Shown here one piece after another: positions 48,901 to 56,869 of a stretch of DNA of 64,000 bases; the stretch's first letter is position 1, and the number at the start of each line of letters is the position of its first letter. The stretch lies in the NCBI RefSeq assembly GCF_042682685.1, contig NZ_JBHUHX010000003.1, positions 33,551 to 97,550 on the forward strand, given 5' to 3'. Made by a program: the position numbers and the translations under genes. Origin of the DNA: Imhoffiella fuscus. Its GTDB lineage: Bacteria; Pseudomonadota; Gammaproteobacteria; Chromatiales; Chromatiaceae. The notes beneath the pieces were generated by a model that saw only the letters and a program-made list of their open reading frames with translations, had not been told where the DNA came from and searched no databases.

Positions 48901-50905
48901 CGGCGCGCTGGAGACCCTGCTGCTCGACAAGAAGAACTATCAGTCGATGGTCTCGGGCGACGGCTCCTGCATGGGCTGCGGCGAGAAGACCGCGCTGCAT
49001 CTCTTCACCTCCACGGTGACCGCCCTGATGCAGCCGCGCGTCAAGCGCCATCTGGCCGAGATCGACGACCTCATCAATCGTCTGGAGACCCATATCCGGC
49101 TCAAGCTGGCCTCGAGCATGGATCTGAGCGACACCTCGGCGATCGTCAAGGCGCTGGACTCGCACAAGGACAACGATCTCATGCTGTCCGATCTGTCCGC
49201 CGAGCTGGAGGATCGTCGCGCCCAGCCGGTCGACCCGGATTGGCTCAAGTGGGTCACCGCGCTGCTCGGTAAGCTGCGTCATCTCAAATCGCAGTACACC
49301 GCCGCTCAGCCGCGCGCCGAGATGGGTATCGTCAACTCCACCGGCTGTAGCTCGGTCTGGGGCGCGACCTTCCCCTACAACCCCTATCCCTTCCCCTGGT
49401 CCAACAACCTGTTCCAGGACGCTCCCTCCATGGCGCTGGGTCTGTTCGAGGGCCACATGCGCAAGATGGGCGAGGGCTTCAAGGCGATCCGTCAGGCGCG
49501 TCAGGAGCTGGACGGCACGTTCAATGCCGCCGATCCGGCGTCCAACCTGACCTATTTCGGTTGGAAGCACTTCACCGACGAGGAGTGGAAGCTGTGCCCG
49601 CCCGTCGTCGCGATCGGTGGCGACGGCGCCATGTACGACATCGGCTTCCAGAACCTCTCGCGCGCCCTCATGTCGGGCCACCCGGTCAAGATCCTGGTGC
49701 TGGACACCCAGGCCTACTCCAACACCGGCGGTCAGTCCTGTACCTCGGGCTTCATCGGTCAGGTCGCCGACATGGCGCCCTACGGCAAGCAGTGGAAGGG
49801 CAAGACCGAGGTGCGTAAGGAGATGGGCCTAATCGGCATGGCGCACCGCACCAGCTTCGTGCTGAACAGCTCGGCGTCGCACCTGACCCATCTGCTGGAG
49901 GGCTATATCGACGGCCTGAACTCGCGTCGTCCGGCGCTGTTCAACGTCTACACCTCCTGCCAGCCCGAGCATGGCATCGGCGACGACATGTCCAACAAGC
50001 ATGCCCGCATGGCGGTGGAGTCGCGTGCCTATCCGCTGTTCCGCTTCGACCCGGACGCCGGGACCAGCTTCGAGGAGTGCTGCTCGATCGAGGGCAATCC
50101 CAACGTCGATCAGGACTGGATCTCCTGGACGCTGAAGTACACCGACGAAAAGGGCGAGCCGGCCGAGATGGAGGTTCCATTCACCTTCGTCGACTTCGCC
50201 ATGAGCGAGGGCCGCTTCCGCAAGCACTTCCGCAAGGCGCCGCCCGAGACCTGGAACGACTCCATGGTACGCATGGACGAGTTCCTGAATCTGGACGACT
50301 CCGATCGGGACGGGCTCTATCCCTACATCTGGGCGGTCGACGCCAAGAACCGCTTGATGCGGGTGCTGGTGTCTCAGGAGCTGGTGCTGAGCTGCGAGGA
50401 GCGCCGTCACTTCTGGACCCAGATTCGCGGCATCTGCGGCGAGCTGAACAAGGTCGATGTCGATGCGATCCGCAACGCCGCCAAGGCCGAGATGGCGCAG
50501 AAGCTCACCAGCAGCCTGTTGGCGATGGCGGTCGGCGATGGCAATGCGCTCGCCGGTCTTGCCGGAGCGGCACCCGTCAACGGCGGTGGTCACAACGGCA
50601 ATGGCGCAGCTCATGCCGGGGTCAATGGTTCCGGCAGCAATGGCGCCGGGGCCGACGCGGATCCTGTGTGGGTCGAAACGCCCGAATGCACCGCCTGTGA
50701 CGAGTGCATCACAATCAATCCGAAGATCTTCAAGTACAACACCGACAAGAAGGTCGAGATCCTCGACCCCAAGGGCGGTCCCTTCAAGGATATCGTCAAG
50801 GCTGCGGAGAAGTGCGGTGCGAACTGCATCCATCCCGGAATGCCATGGAATCCGGCTGAGACAGGCTTGGACAAGCTGATCAAGCGGGCTGAGAAGTTCC
50901 AGTAA
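45965..50905 (+). CDS. Giant pyruvate:ferredoxin oxidoreductase-type enzyme (NifJ family) with C-terminal ferredoxin-like domain
   Basis: 1646 residues; typical NifJ is about 1170-1200. The N-terminal domain has YPITPSTQMGEYW (residues 39-51) and GSRAITKASL, corresponding to the catalytic Thr and Arg of PFOR. A gamma-type domain follows (about 480-720, HSVGGWGAVTTGKNLA). Two [4Fe-4S] motifs lie at Cys787 (CTACGSCFSVCP) and Cys924 (CKGCMECIEVCN), with about 130 residues between them. The third-cluster motif is CMGCG at 1002. The TPP domain has GGDGAMYDIGFQN at about 1218 and DTQAYSNTGGQ. A Gly/Asn/Ala linker (about 1535-1568) leads to a ferredoxin-like domain with CTACDEC at 1575 and a distal CIHPG. 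It should oxidise a 2-oxoacid with CoA, probably pyruvate. ATG 45965 follows GAGAAGG; the frame to 45797 is unsupported. It sits between rnfB and rnfC. Confidence 0.92.
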   Translation: MFGKKDEKQFKYPGTRMAMDGNTAVVMCEREASDAAGAYPITPSTQMGEYWAEEVANGHLNVSGNPLIFVEPESEHAAAAVTAGMSMTGLRATNFSSAQGVAFMHESLYAAVGKRLPYVLNIGSRAITKASLNVHCAHDDYHCIDDTGFFQVFGKSAQEAADLNLIARKIAELTLTPAAVGQDGFLTTHLIEPLMVPERELIETFLGRPDDIIECPTPAQRLVYGPTRRRVPLVWDVDSPFTSGTVQNQDAYMQAVAGQRPYFFDHIEQIADQVMDEFYELTGRRYHRATPYRCDDADYLLVGQGSMVTQAEAVADYLRETRGLKVGVVNMTMFRPFPGDAMARLLQGKKGVAILERTDQPLAEDLPIMRETRAALTKCLENGMIAKSEEMPYPLYPTYKSGDMPRLYSGCYGLGSRDLQPEGLIAAIENMLPEAKRRKFFYLSVDFMREAADPKDEIRLQALKDAYPNIGEMALRGSENPNLLPKGAVTVRMHSVGGWGAVTTGKNLAMTLYDLLGYDIRANPKYGSEKKGQPTTYFLSAAPEPIRLNCEYTYVDVVLSPDPNVFTHSDPLSGLDRGGSFVIQSSLDNPEQVWASFPPAARKFIVERNIRVFYIDGFKIAREEASNPELQFRMQGNAFQGAFFAASPLMERSGLDEKGLFASIEEQLRSKFGGKGERVVQDNLRIVRRGFDEIVEIIDKPMVSGQFLARKEPGLPIMLKTLPEGDGGVSDVHRFWEQTGSFYASGRGSDNLTDPHMALSLMPASTGVYRDMTQIRFAYPKFVPENCTACGSCFSVCPDSALPGLVNKISDVFATAIARVERGMPTQYLRRETRTVEKRLRALIEAAGETADMRALMDQAVLETLAAFTGEPEQKEAAEKEFGLMMQALADYQFAITKPYWTNREKKQKGSGGLFSITVNPYTCKGCMECIEVCNDGALIDEPQTEDRIKEMQARWGMWLDLPTTDADFIRIDDLDDKVGALETLLLDKKNYQSMVSGDGSCMGCGEKTALHLFTSTVTALMQPRVKRHLAEIDDLINRLETHIRLKLASSMDLSDTSAIVKALDSHKDNDLMLSDLSAELEDRRAQPVDPDWLKWVTALLGKLRHLKSQYTAAQPRAEMGIVNSTGCSSVWGATFPYNPYPFPWSNNLFQDAPSMALGLFEGHMRKMGEGFKAIRQARQELDGTFNAADPASNLTYFGWKHFTDEEWKLCPPVVAIGGDGAMYDIGFQNLSRALMSGHPVKILVLDTQAYSNTGGQSCTSGFIGQVADMAPYGKQWKGKTEVRKEMGLIGMAHRTSFVLNSSASHLTHLLEGYIDGLNSRRPALFNVYTSCQPEHGIGDDMSNKHARMAVESRAYPLFRFDPDAGTSFEECCSIEGNPNVDQDWISWTLKYTDEKGEPAEMEVPFTFVDFAMSEGRFRKHFRKAPPETWNDSMVRMDEFLNLDDSDRDGLYPYIWAVDAKNRLMRVLVSQELVLSCEERRHFWTQIRGICGELNKVDVDAIRNAAKAEMAQKLTSSLLAMAVGDGNALAGLAGAAPVNGGGHNGNGAAHAGVNGSGSNGAGADADPVWVETPECTACDECITINPKIFKYNTDKKVEILDPKGGPFKDIVKAAEKCGANCIHPGMPWNPAETGLDKLIKRAEKFQ

Positions 50906-50920
50906 GGCGTTCGCGCCGCG

Positions 50921-50955
50921 ACCCGGATTCGGCCTCGGTTGGATCCGGGTTTCTC
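50921..50955 (+). terminator. Hairpin after the oxidoreductase gene
   Basis: ACCCGGAT (50921-50928) pairs with ATCCGGGT (50943-50950) around a 14-base loop and is followed by TTCTC. It is weak as an intrinsic terminator and may be a processing or attenuation element inside the operon before rnfC. Confidence 0.4.
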
Positions 50956-51078
50956 AGCAGGGTTTAAACCAACGTCGGCACTCCAACGATGCAAGATCAC
51001 ATAGCGGTACTCGACCCCACCTTTGCGCCGGATACGGCTCGGTCGTCACGGAAAGACGGTCATTCGGGCACAGGTCTC

Positions 51079-52410
51079 ATGAGATTCTTTCGTCGGTCCA
51101 AGACGTTCGATCACGGGATCTATCCGATCGAGCACAAGGAATTGACCGCAGACAAACCGATTCGGCGCATGCCGTTCGCGCCCGAGCTGGTCATCCCGCT
51201 GTCTCAGCACAAGGGAAAGCCCGCCGAGCCACTGGTCAGGGTCGGTCAAGAGGTGGTGCGTGGCGAGCCGATCGCCCGCGCCGATGGCTTCGTCTCGGTC
51301 CCCATGCATGCGCCGGCGACCGGCGTGGTGCGCGCGATCGGTCTCGCGCCGAGCGCCGAGGGTCCCAAGGTCCAAGCGATCTACCTCAAGGTCTATCACG
51401 CGGCCAGTCAGCAGGTGCTCTACGACATGGAGCGCGATCCGGAGCGGATGGCGCCCGATGAGATCATCGCGGCGGTCCAGGAGTCCGGTCTGGTCGGGCT
51501 CGGCGGTGGCGCCTTCCCGAGCCACGTCAAGATGAAGCCGCCGGGCGGGCGGGTGATCGAGACCCTTCTGGTCAATGGCTGCGAGTGCGAGCCCTATCTG
51601 ACGTGCGATCACCGCATCATGCTGGAGCACACGGACGCGCTGATCCGTGGGATCCGCATGGCCTTGCGTGCGACCGGTGCCAAGCGCGCCATTATCGGCG
51701 TCGAGGACAACAAGCTCGACGCGGTCGCCCATCTGCGCGCGCGCATCCCCCGTCATCTGCCGATCACGGCTGAGGCGGTGCGCACCAAGTATCCCCAGGG
51801 TGCCGAGAAGATGCTCATCAAGAGCCTGCTCGGTCTTGAGGTGCCAGCCGGCGGCTTGACTGCGGATGTCGGCGTCGCGGTCTTCAACGTCGGGACCCTG
51901 GCCCAGATCGGGGATCTGCTGCCCAAGAGCCGCGGTCTGATCGAGCGCGTCGTGACCGTCAGCGGTCCGGCGGTCGCGAATCCCGGCAACTTCATGGTTC
52001 CGATCGGCACCCCGCTGCGTTTTTTGCTCGAACAGGTCGGACTGCGCGGAGAGCCGGGCGAGGTGATTCTCGGTGGCCCCATGATGGGAATGGCCGTGTC
52101 CTCGCTGGACGTGCCCGTGACCAAGGCCGTGTCCGGCGTGGTGGCCCTGGATCCGGAGGATCCGGATCTGGCCCGGCGCAAGGTGCATCCCTGCATCAAA
52201 TGCGGCGAGTGCCTCAGCGCCTGTCCCGTCTCGCTCAATCCATCCATGCTGGGCGAGCTGGCGTTGGCCCGCGAATACGGCATCATGGCCGAGCAGTTCC
52301 ATCTGGATCAGTGCTTCGAGTGCGGCTGCTGTGCCTATGTGTGTCCGTCCAACATCCCATTGACCCAATATTTCCGGATCGCCAAGTCGCTGAATCGGGA
52401 CAAGGGTTGA
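51079..52410 (+). CDS. rnfC: Rnf complex subunit C
   Basis: 443 residues from ATG 51079 (MRFFRRSKTFDHGIYPIEHK), the start that matches other RnfC proteins; an upstream ATG at 50989 would add 30 residues. The Complex I 51-kDa-like fold has GLVGLGGGAFPSHVK (NADH/FMN-binding region), LLVNGCECEPYLTCDH and an SLBB-type domain. Two [4Fe-4S] motifs follow, CIKCGECLSACP and CFECGCCAYVCP. RnfC passes electrons between RnfB and NAD+. It is the compact form, without the long Ala/Lys-rich tail of the E. coli protein. Confidence 0.94.
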   Translation: MRFFRRSKTFDHGIYPIEHKELTADKPIRRMPFAPELVIPLSQHKGKPAEPLVRVGQEVVRGEPIARADGFVSVPMHAPATGVVRAIGLAPSAEGPKVQAIYLKVYHAASQQVLYDMERDPERMAPDEIIAAVQESGLVGLGGGAFPSHVKMKPPGGRVIETLLVNGCECEPYLTCDHRIMLEHTDALIRGIRMALRATGAKRAIIGVEDNKLDAVAHLRARIPRHLPITAEAVRTKYPQGAEKMLIKSLLGLEVPAGGLTADVGVAVFNVGTLAQIGDLLPKSRGLIERVVTVSGPAVANPGNFMVPIGTPLRFLLEQVGLRGEPGEVILGGPMMGMAVSSLDVPVTKAVSGVVALDPEDPDLARRKVHPCIKCGECLSACPVSLNPSMLGELALAREYGIMAEQFHLDQCFECGCCAYVCPSNIPLTQYFRIAKSLNRDKG

Positions 52411-52610
52411 ACGCGGGAGACCGTCCGGTCGTGGGTGGGCCTTCGAAGATCGGCCCAACCCATGCACCGTGTCTCCACCGTCGCGGGGTCTCGCCATGGG
52501 CGTTGGGCGTGAAACGAAACGCGAGGTGGCGCGCGCGGATCCGCGCGTGTCGCGCGATCCCCGATGATTCCTCGGCGCCTCTGGCGCCTTTGCGGTTTTG
52601 AAGAAGTCAT

Positions 52611-53669
52611 ATGGCAAAAGGCATTGAAATCAGGACCTCCCCGCATCTCAAGCGGGTGATGTCGGTCGAGCGGATCATGCGCACCGTGGTGCTGGCGCTG
52701 CTGCCCATCTGCGCCTTCGCGGTCTATCAGTTCGGGTTGAGTGCGCTGCTGCTGCTCCTCACCACGACCGGGGTGTCCATCTTTACGGAATGGTTCTTTT
52801 CGCGGCGTTCGGGGCAGGGCAACACGGTCACCGATTGGTCGGTCGTCATCACCGGGCTGCTGCTCGGCTTGACCCTGCCGCCCGGCTTTCCGCTGTGGAT
52901 GGCGGCGGTCGCCGCCTTCGTCGGCGTCGGGCTCGGCAAGTCCCTGTTCGGCGGGCTCGGCTACAACGTCATGAACCCGGCGCTGGTCGGACGCGCCTTC
53001 GTGCAGGCCGCCTTCCCGGTGGCCATCACCACCTGGACTCCGGCCTTCGCGCCCGGACGCTTCGGCGAACTGATCCCCTCGACCCTGACGCTGCCCTTCA
53101 TGCAGCCGATCCCGGTCGACGCCTGGGTCGCCGGCTTGAACATGGACGCCTGGACCGGCGCGACGCCGCTGGCGATCCAGAAGTTCCAGCACATCGAGAC
53201 ACCGATTACCGACGTCTTCTCCGGCATGGTCGCCGGCTCGGCGGGCGAGACCTCGGCCATCCTCATCCTCATCTGCGGGCTTTGGCTGGCCTGGCAGAAG
53301 ATGCTGGACATCCGCATTCCGCTCAGCGTTCTGGCTGGCGCGGTGATGGTTGCTCTGCCTCTGTGGCTGATGGACAGCGCGACCTATCCGAGCCCCTGGT
53401 TCGTGCTCTGCTCGGGCGGACTCATGTTGGCGGCCTGGTTCATGGCGAGCGACATGGTGGCCTCGCCGGTGACGGCGCGCGGCGCCATTCTCTACGGTCT
53501 CTTCATCGGCGCGCTGACGGTGGTGATCCGTCTGTTCGGTGGGCTGTCCGAGGGCGTCATGTACGCCGTGCTGCTGGGCAACGCGGTCGGGCCGCTCATC
53601 TCCAGCTGGACCCAGCCTCGGGTCTATGGCGTGGCCAAGAAGTCCCTGGACAAGCGGGATGCGGCTTGA
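52611..53669 (+). CDS. rnfD: Rnf complex subunit D
   Basis: 352 residues, an integral membrane flavoprotein with about nine to ten helices. The covalent FMN site is Thr in WTGATPLA (about residue 184). VITGLLLGLTLPPGFPLWM and GGLGYNVMNPALVGRAF are conserved. It forms part of the membrane redox path and ion channel. The ATG at 52611 has GAAGAAG upstream. A 200-base gap after rnfC holds no visible gene. Confidence 0.95.
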   Translation: MAKGIEIRTSPHLKRVMSVERIMRTVVLALLPICAFAVYQFGLSALLLLLTTTGVSIFTEWFFSRRSGQGNTVTDWSVVITGLLLGLTLPPGFPLWMAAVAAFVGVGLGKSLFGGLGYNVMNPALVGRAFVQAAFPVAITTWTPAFAPGRFGELIPSTLTLPFMQPIPVDAWVAGLNMDAWTGATPLAIQKFQHIETPITDVFSGMVAGSAGETSAILILICGLWLAWQKMLDIRIPLSVLAGAVMVALPLWLMDSATYPSPWFVLCSGGLMLAAWFMASDMVASPVTARGAILYGLFIGALTVVIRLFGGLSEGVMYAVLLGNAVGPLISSWTQPRVYGVAKKSLDKRDAA

Positions 53670-53732
53670 TGGCATGGCTATCCCGTCCGAGTCGCCGCGT
53701 CCATCCCCCGATCACTGAAGACTGAACAGACT

Positions 53733-54419
53733 ATGGAAGCACAGAACGAATCCCGGCGGCCCGTAGCGGCGACGCCGACTTGGGCCATGCTGCGCACCTT
53801 GGGAGGCATCGCCTTGCTCTCGGGGCTGCTGGTCGCCCTGGTCTATCAGGTCACACTGCCGGTCATCGCCGAGAATCAGCGCGTCCTGACCGAAAAGGCG
53901 GTTTTTCGCGTCCTGCCCGGCGCCGCTCTCAAGCGCGATTTCGTCCTCACGGAGCAGGGCGGTCTGGCGCCCGTCGGTGCGGGTGCCGACGGCGAGCACG
54001 TCTATGGCGGATACGATGCCGCCGGCAATCTGGTCGGCGTGGCCTTCACTGGGGTTGCCGTCGGCTATGCGGGACCGATCCGGGTCATGTTCGCCTACGA
54101 TCCCGAGTGCCGCTGTCTCAACGGCAGCAAGGTGCTGAGCTCGAACGAGACTCCGGGCTTCGGCGACAAGCTGGACTTCGATCCGGTGTTCCTCAAGAAC
54201 TTCGAGGCACTGGACGCGCGGCTCGATGCCGAGGGCAGGGCGCTGGCGAATCCCATCGTCACCGTCAAGCACGGCACCAAGCGCCAGCCCTGGGAAATCG
54301 ACGGCATCTCCGGCGCGACCATCTCATCCAAGGCCATGGGGCGTGCCGCGAATGCGGCCGCACAGCGCGCCGTGCCGGCCATCGAGCGCGATCTGGCTTG
54401 GCTGAAGCAACAGAACTGA
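53733..54419 (+). CDS. rnfG: Rnf complex subunit G
   Basis: 228 residues. One N-terminal membrane helix (about 19-40) is followed by a periplasmic FMN-binding domain. The covalent FMN motif is DGISGATISSKAM (about 190-202), with the Thr in SGAT. SSNETPGFGDK is also typical. It carries electrons on the outer face of the membrane. It starts 64 bases after rnfD; the ribosome site is weak. Confidence 0.94.
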   Translation: MEAQNESRRPVAATPTWAMLRTLGGIALLSGLLVALVYQVTLPVIAENQRVLTEKAVFRVLPGAALKRDFVLTEQGGLAPVGAGADGEHVYGGYDAAGNLVGVAFTGVAVGYAGPIRVMFAYDPECRCLNGSKVLSSNETPGFGDKLDFDPVFLKNFEALDARLDAEGRALANPIVTVKHGTKRQPWEIDGISGATISSKAMGRAANAAAQRAVPAIERDLAWLKQQN

Positions 54420-54429
54420 GGCGAGATCC

Positions 54430-55092
54430 ATGGCTGAATTGCCGAATCCAGAAGAAAAGTTGACCCCGGATACCTTTCTGCGCGGTCTGTGGGAAGAGAA
54501 CCCGGTGTTCGTCATGCTGCTTGGCATGTGTCCGGTGCTGGCCGTGACCAGTTCCACCATGAACGCCCTCGCCATGGGGCTGGCGACCACCTTCGTGCTG
54601 GTCTGTTCGAGCCTGCTGGTCTCGCTGCTGCGCAACTGGATCCCCAAGCAGGTGCGTATCGCCAGCTATATCGTCATCATCGCCACCTTCGTGACCATCG
54701 TCGACTACAGCATCCAGGCCATCAGTCTGGAGCTCTATGCCGCGCTCGGGGCCTTCATCCAGTTGATCGTCGCCAACTGCGTCATTCTGGGCCGGGCGGA
54801 GGCCTATGCCTCCAAGCAGCGGCTCACGACGACCTTCGTCAACAGTCTCGGCATGGGCGCGGGGTTCACCCTGGCGCTGCTGGCGCTGGGCACGGTGCGC
54901 GAGATCCTGGGCAACGGGACCATCCTCGGGATCCATCTGTTCTCGCCCGATTTCCAGCCCTGGGTCGTCATGATCCTGCCGCCGGGCGGTTTCTTCGTCC
55001 TCGGCGCCTGGCTCTTGTTGTTCAACTGGCTGCGTCTGCGCAAGGAGCGCAAACAGGCGGAGCAGATCGGAGTGACCGCCCATGCACGCTGA
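54430..55092 (+). CDS. rnfE: Rnf complex subunit E
   Basis: 220 residues, six membrane segments. FLRGLWEENPVFVMLLGMCP (about 16-35) and SSTMNALAMGLATTFVL are conserved, as are IQLIVANCVILGRAEA and GAGFTLALLALGTVREILG. RnfE and RnfA form an inverted pair that houses an iron centre in the membrane. The last 11 bases overlap rnfA. Confidence 0.95.
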   Translation: MAELPNPEEKLTPDTFLRGLWEENPVFVMLLGMCPVLAVTSSTMNALAMGLATTFVLVCSSLLVSLLRNWIPKQVRIASYIVIIATFVTIVDYSIQAISLELYAALGAFIQLIVANCVILGRAEAYASKQRLTTTFVNSLGMGAGFTLALLALGTVREILGNGTILGIHLFSPDFQPWVVMILPPGGFFVLGAWLLLFNWLRLRKERKQAEQIGVTAHAR

Positions 55093-55672
55093 GCCCTTGT
55101 CGCTGATCTTTCTGAACGCGGCCATCGTCAACAACTTCGTCCTGGCGCTCTTCCTGGGGATCTGTCCCTTCCTCGGCGTCTCCGGGAAGCGGGAGACGGC
55201 CTGGAACATGGGGCTGGCGACCATGTTCGTCATGCTGGTCAGCTCTGCCGCCGCCTTCGGCATCAATTGGCTGCTGACCGAGCTGGACCTGCTGTTCCTG
55301 CGCCTGATCTGCTACATCGCCGTCATCGCCTCGGCGGTGCAGTTGGTGGAGATGTTCGTCAAGCGTTTCAGCCCGGCGCTGTTCCGCTCGCTCGGCATCT
55401 TCCTGCCCTTGATCACGACCAACTGCGCGATCCTGGGCCTGGCGCTGTTTCAGACGGCCAAGGAATACGACTTCGTGCAGAGTCTGGTCTATGCCCTGGG
55501 TGCCGGCACCGGCTTCACCCTGGCGCTGATGCTGATGGCGGGCCTGCGCGAGAAGCTGGCCCTGGCCAGGGTCCCGAGCGTCAGCCAGGGGGCGGCCATG
55601 AGCCTCATGCTCGCCGGTCTGCTGTCGCTCGCGTTCATGGGCTTCGCCGGCCTCGGAGGCGGGCATGGTTAA
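55082..55672 (+). CDS. rnfA: Rnf complex subunit A
   Basis: 196 residues, six membrane segments. AAIVNNFVLALFLGICPFLG (about 13-32) and LITTNCAILGLALF are the family signatures; the Cys in each lies where the shared iron centre with RnfE is held. It starts within the end of rnfE and its own end overlaps the next small gene by eight bases, so these genes are translationally coupled. The order B-C-D-G-E-A is a rotation of the usual clusters. Confidence 0.95.
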   Translation: MHAEPLSLIFLNAAIVNNFVLALFLGICPFLGVSGKRETAWNMGLATMFVMLVSSAAAFGINWLLTELDLLFLRLICYIAVIASAVQLVEMFVKRFSPALFRSLGIFLPLITTNCAILGLALFQTAKEYDFVQSLVYALGAGTGFTLALMLMAGLREKLALARVPSVSQGAAMSLMLAGLLSLAFMGFAGLGGGHG

Positions 55673-55889
55673 GGTGCTGCTGGCACCGCTGATCGTTTTC
55701 ATCGTGCTGGGCGGCTGGGTCTTGGTCCAGCGGCTCTATGCCGGCTTTGCCGCCCGCAATCCGGAACTCGGCCCCTTCCGTCGGGAAGACGGCGGTTGTT
55801 CCTGTGGCAGTGGGCACTGCGAACAACCCCAGCGGTCGCGATCCGTCGCGCCGCCCGCACCGCCATCGGCGGTGAAACATCCCACTTGA
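55665..55889 (+). CDS. Small membrane protein with Cys-rich tail, overlaps rnfA
   Basis: 74 residues. One membrane helix (about 3-24, LLAPLIVFIVLGGWVLVQ) is followed by a short cytoplasmic segment with GCSCGSGHC (Cys44, Cys46 and Cys51) and a Pro-rich end. I do not recognise a named family. The layout, one helix then a compact Cys cluster, recalls small maturation factors such as NqrM that supply iron to the related Nqr complex. Overlap with rnfA by eight bases supports co-translation. A role in inserting iron into RnfA/RnfE is an inference. Confidence 0.7.
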   Translation: MVKVLLAPLIVFIVLGGWVLVQRLYAGFAARNPELGPFRREDGGCSCGSGHCEQPQRSRSVAPPAPPSAVKHPT

Positions 55890-55937
55890 CCAACGTATGA
55901 TCCCGTGCCCATCGGCACAGGATCGAGGAGTTATCGG

Positions 55938-56798
55938 ATGAGTCAGTTCCCATCGGAAATCGGCCCGACGACCGAGGCCGTCATCAAGGCGTCGCAGCGG
56001 GTCACTTCCGAACAGACCGATGAGGTGCGTCATATCACGCTGGAGGTGCTGGATCCCGCCTTCCAGTTCGTCGAAGGCCAGAGCATCGGCGTGCTGGTGC
56101 CTGGTCCGCACGACTTCGGCAACGCCTACCATCTGCGTCGCTATTCGATCGCCAACGCCCGCAACCTTCCGGTGGGATCGGGCGTGCAGGTGGACATCCT
56201 GGTCCGTCGCTGCTTCTACCTCGACGAGGTGAGTGGCGAGCGCTATCCGGGCGTCGCCTCCAACTATCTCTGCGACGCCAAGGTCGGCGATCAGATCAGC
56301 ATCAACGGCCCGCATCTGAGCCCCTTCAAGATGCCGTTGGACAACCGCGCCAACCTGCTCATGATCGGTACCGGTACCGGTATCGCCCCGTTCCGCGCCT
56401 TCGCCCAGCTCATCTACGAGCGCCGTGGCGACTGGAAGGGGCAGGTGCGTCTCTACTACGGCGGCCACAGCGGTCTCGACCTCATGTACGCCAACGACGA
56501 GACCACCGACCTCGCCAACTACTACGACGACAAGACCTTCAAGGCCTTCCGCGCGCTCGGCACCCGCCCGCTGGAGACCTCGTCGCAGGCGCTGGAGCAG
56601 GGCCTGGCCCATAACGTTGCCGACGCCTGGCGTCTGATCAACGAATCCAACACCCACGTCTTCCTCTCCGGGCTCGGCAAGGTGGCGACGGTGTTCGACA
56701 AGGTGATGGCCGAGCAGGCCGGATCCGAAGAGGCTTGGAAAGAGATCAAGCGGAAGATGATCGAGGACGGTCGCTGGTCCGAGCTCATCTACGACTGA
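55938..56798 (+). CDS. Plant-type ferredoxin:NADP+ reductase
   Basis: 286 residues. The FAD-binding domain (about 1-125) has HLRRYSIAN, where RxYS binds FAD. The NADP-binding domain has LLMIGTGTGIAPFRAF (about 138-153), YYGGHSG and VFLSGLGKVATVFDKVM. GTGTGIAPFR is typical of the plant/cyanobacterial-type branch. It ends with an aliphatic-aromatic LIYD, where the aromatic would stack on the flavin. It is the last gene of the rnf operon, with a strong ribosome site (GAGGAG) and a terminator 16 bases on. It would link ferredoxin to NADPH. Confidence 0.9.
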   Translation: MSQFPSEIGPTTEAVIKASQRVTSEQTDEVRHITLEVLDPAFQFVEGQSIGVLVPGPHDFGNAYHLRRYSIANARNLPVGSGVQVDILVRRCFYLDEVSGERYPGVASNYLCDAKVGDQISINGPHLSPFKMPLDNRANLLMIGTGTGIAPFRAFAQLIYERRGDWKGQVRLYYGGHSGLDLMYANDETTDLANYYDDKTFKAFRALGTRPLETSSQALEQGLAHNVADAWRLINESNTHVFLSGLGKVATVFDKVMAEQAGSEEAWKEIKRKMIEDGRWSELIYD

Positions 56799-56814
56799 AC
56801 CCCAGGTTCTGAAT

Positions 56815-56843
56815 AAAAAAGGGGCGCTTGGTGCCCCTTTTTT
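56815..56843. terminator. Bidirectional intrinsic terminator
   Basis: AAAAAAGGGGC (56815-56825) pairs perfectly with GCCCCTTTTTT (56833-56843) around a 7-base loop. It has a U-tract on both strands. It lies between the convergent FNR and ribF genes and can end both transcripts. Confidence 0.9.
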
Positions 56844-56869
56844 CGTGGTCCGAATAGGCGAGGCGGTTT

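Noticed and set aside
45878..49681. 1267-codon open frame antisense to the oxidoreductase gene
   Set aside because: The sense strand has all cluster and TPP motifs; the antisense translation is rich in Gly, Leu and Arg with no motif.
52411..52610. Small gene between rnfC and rnfD
   Set aside because: The only open frame covering it starts inside rnfC in another frame and has no conserved content.
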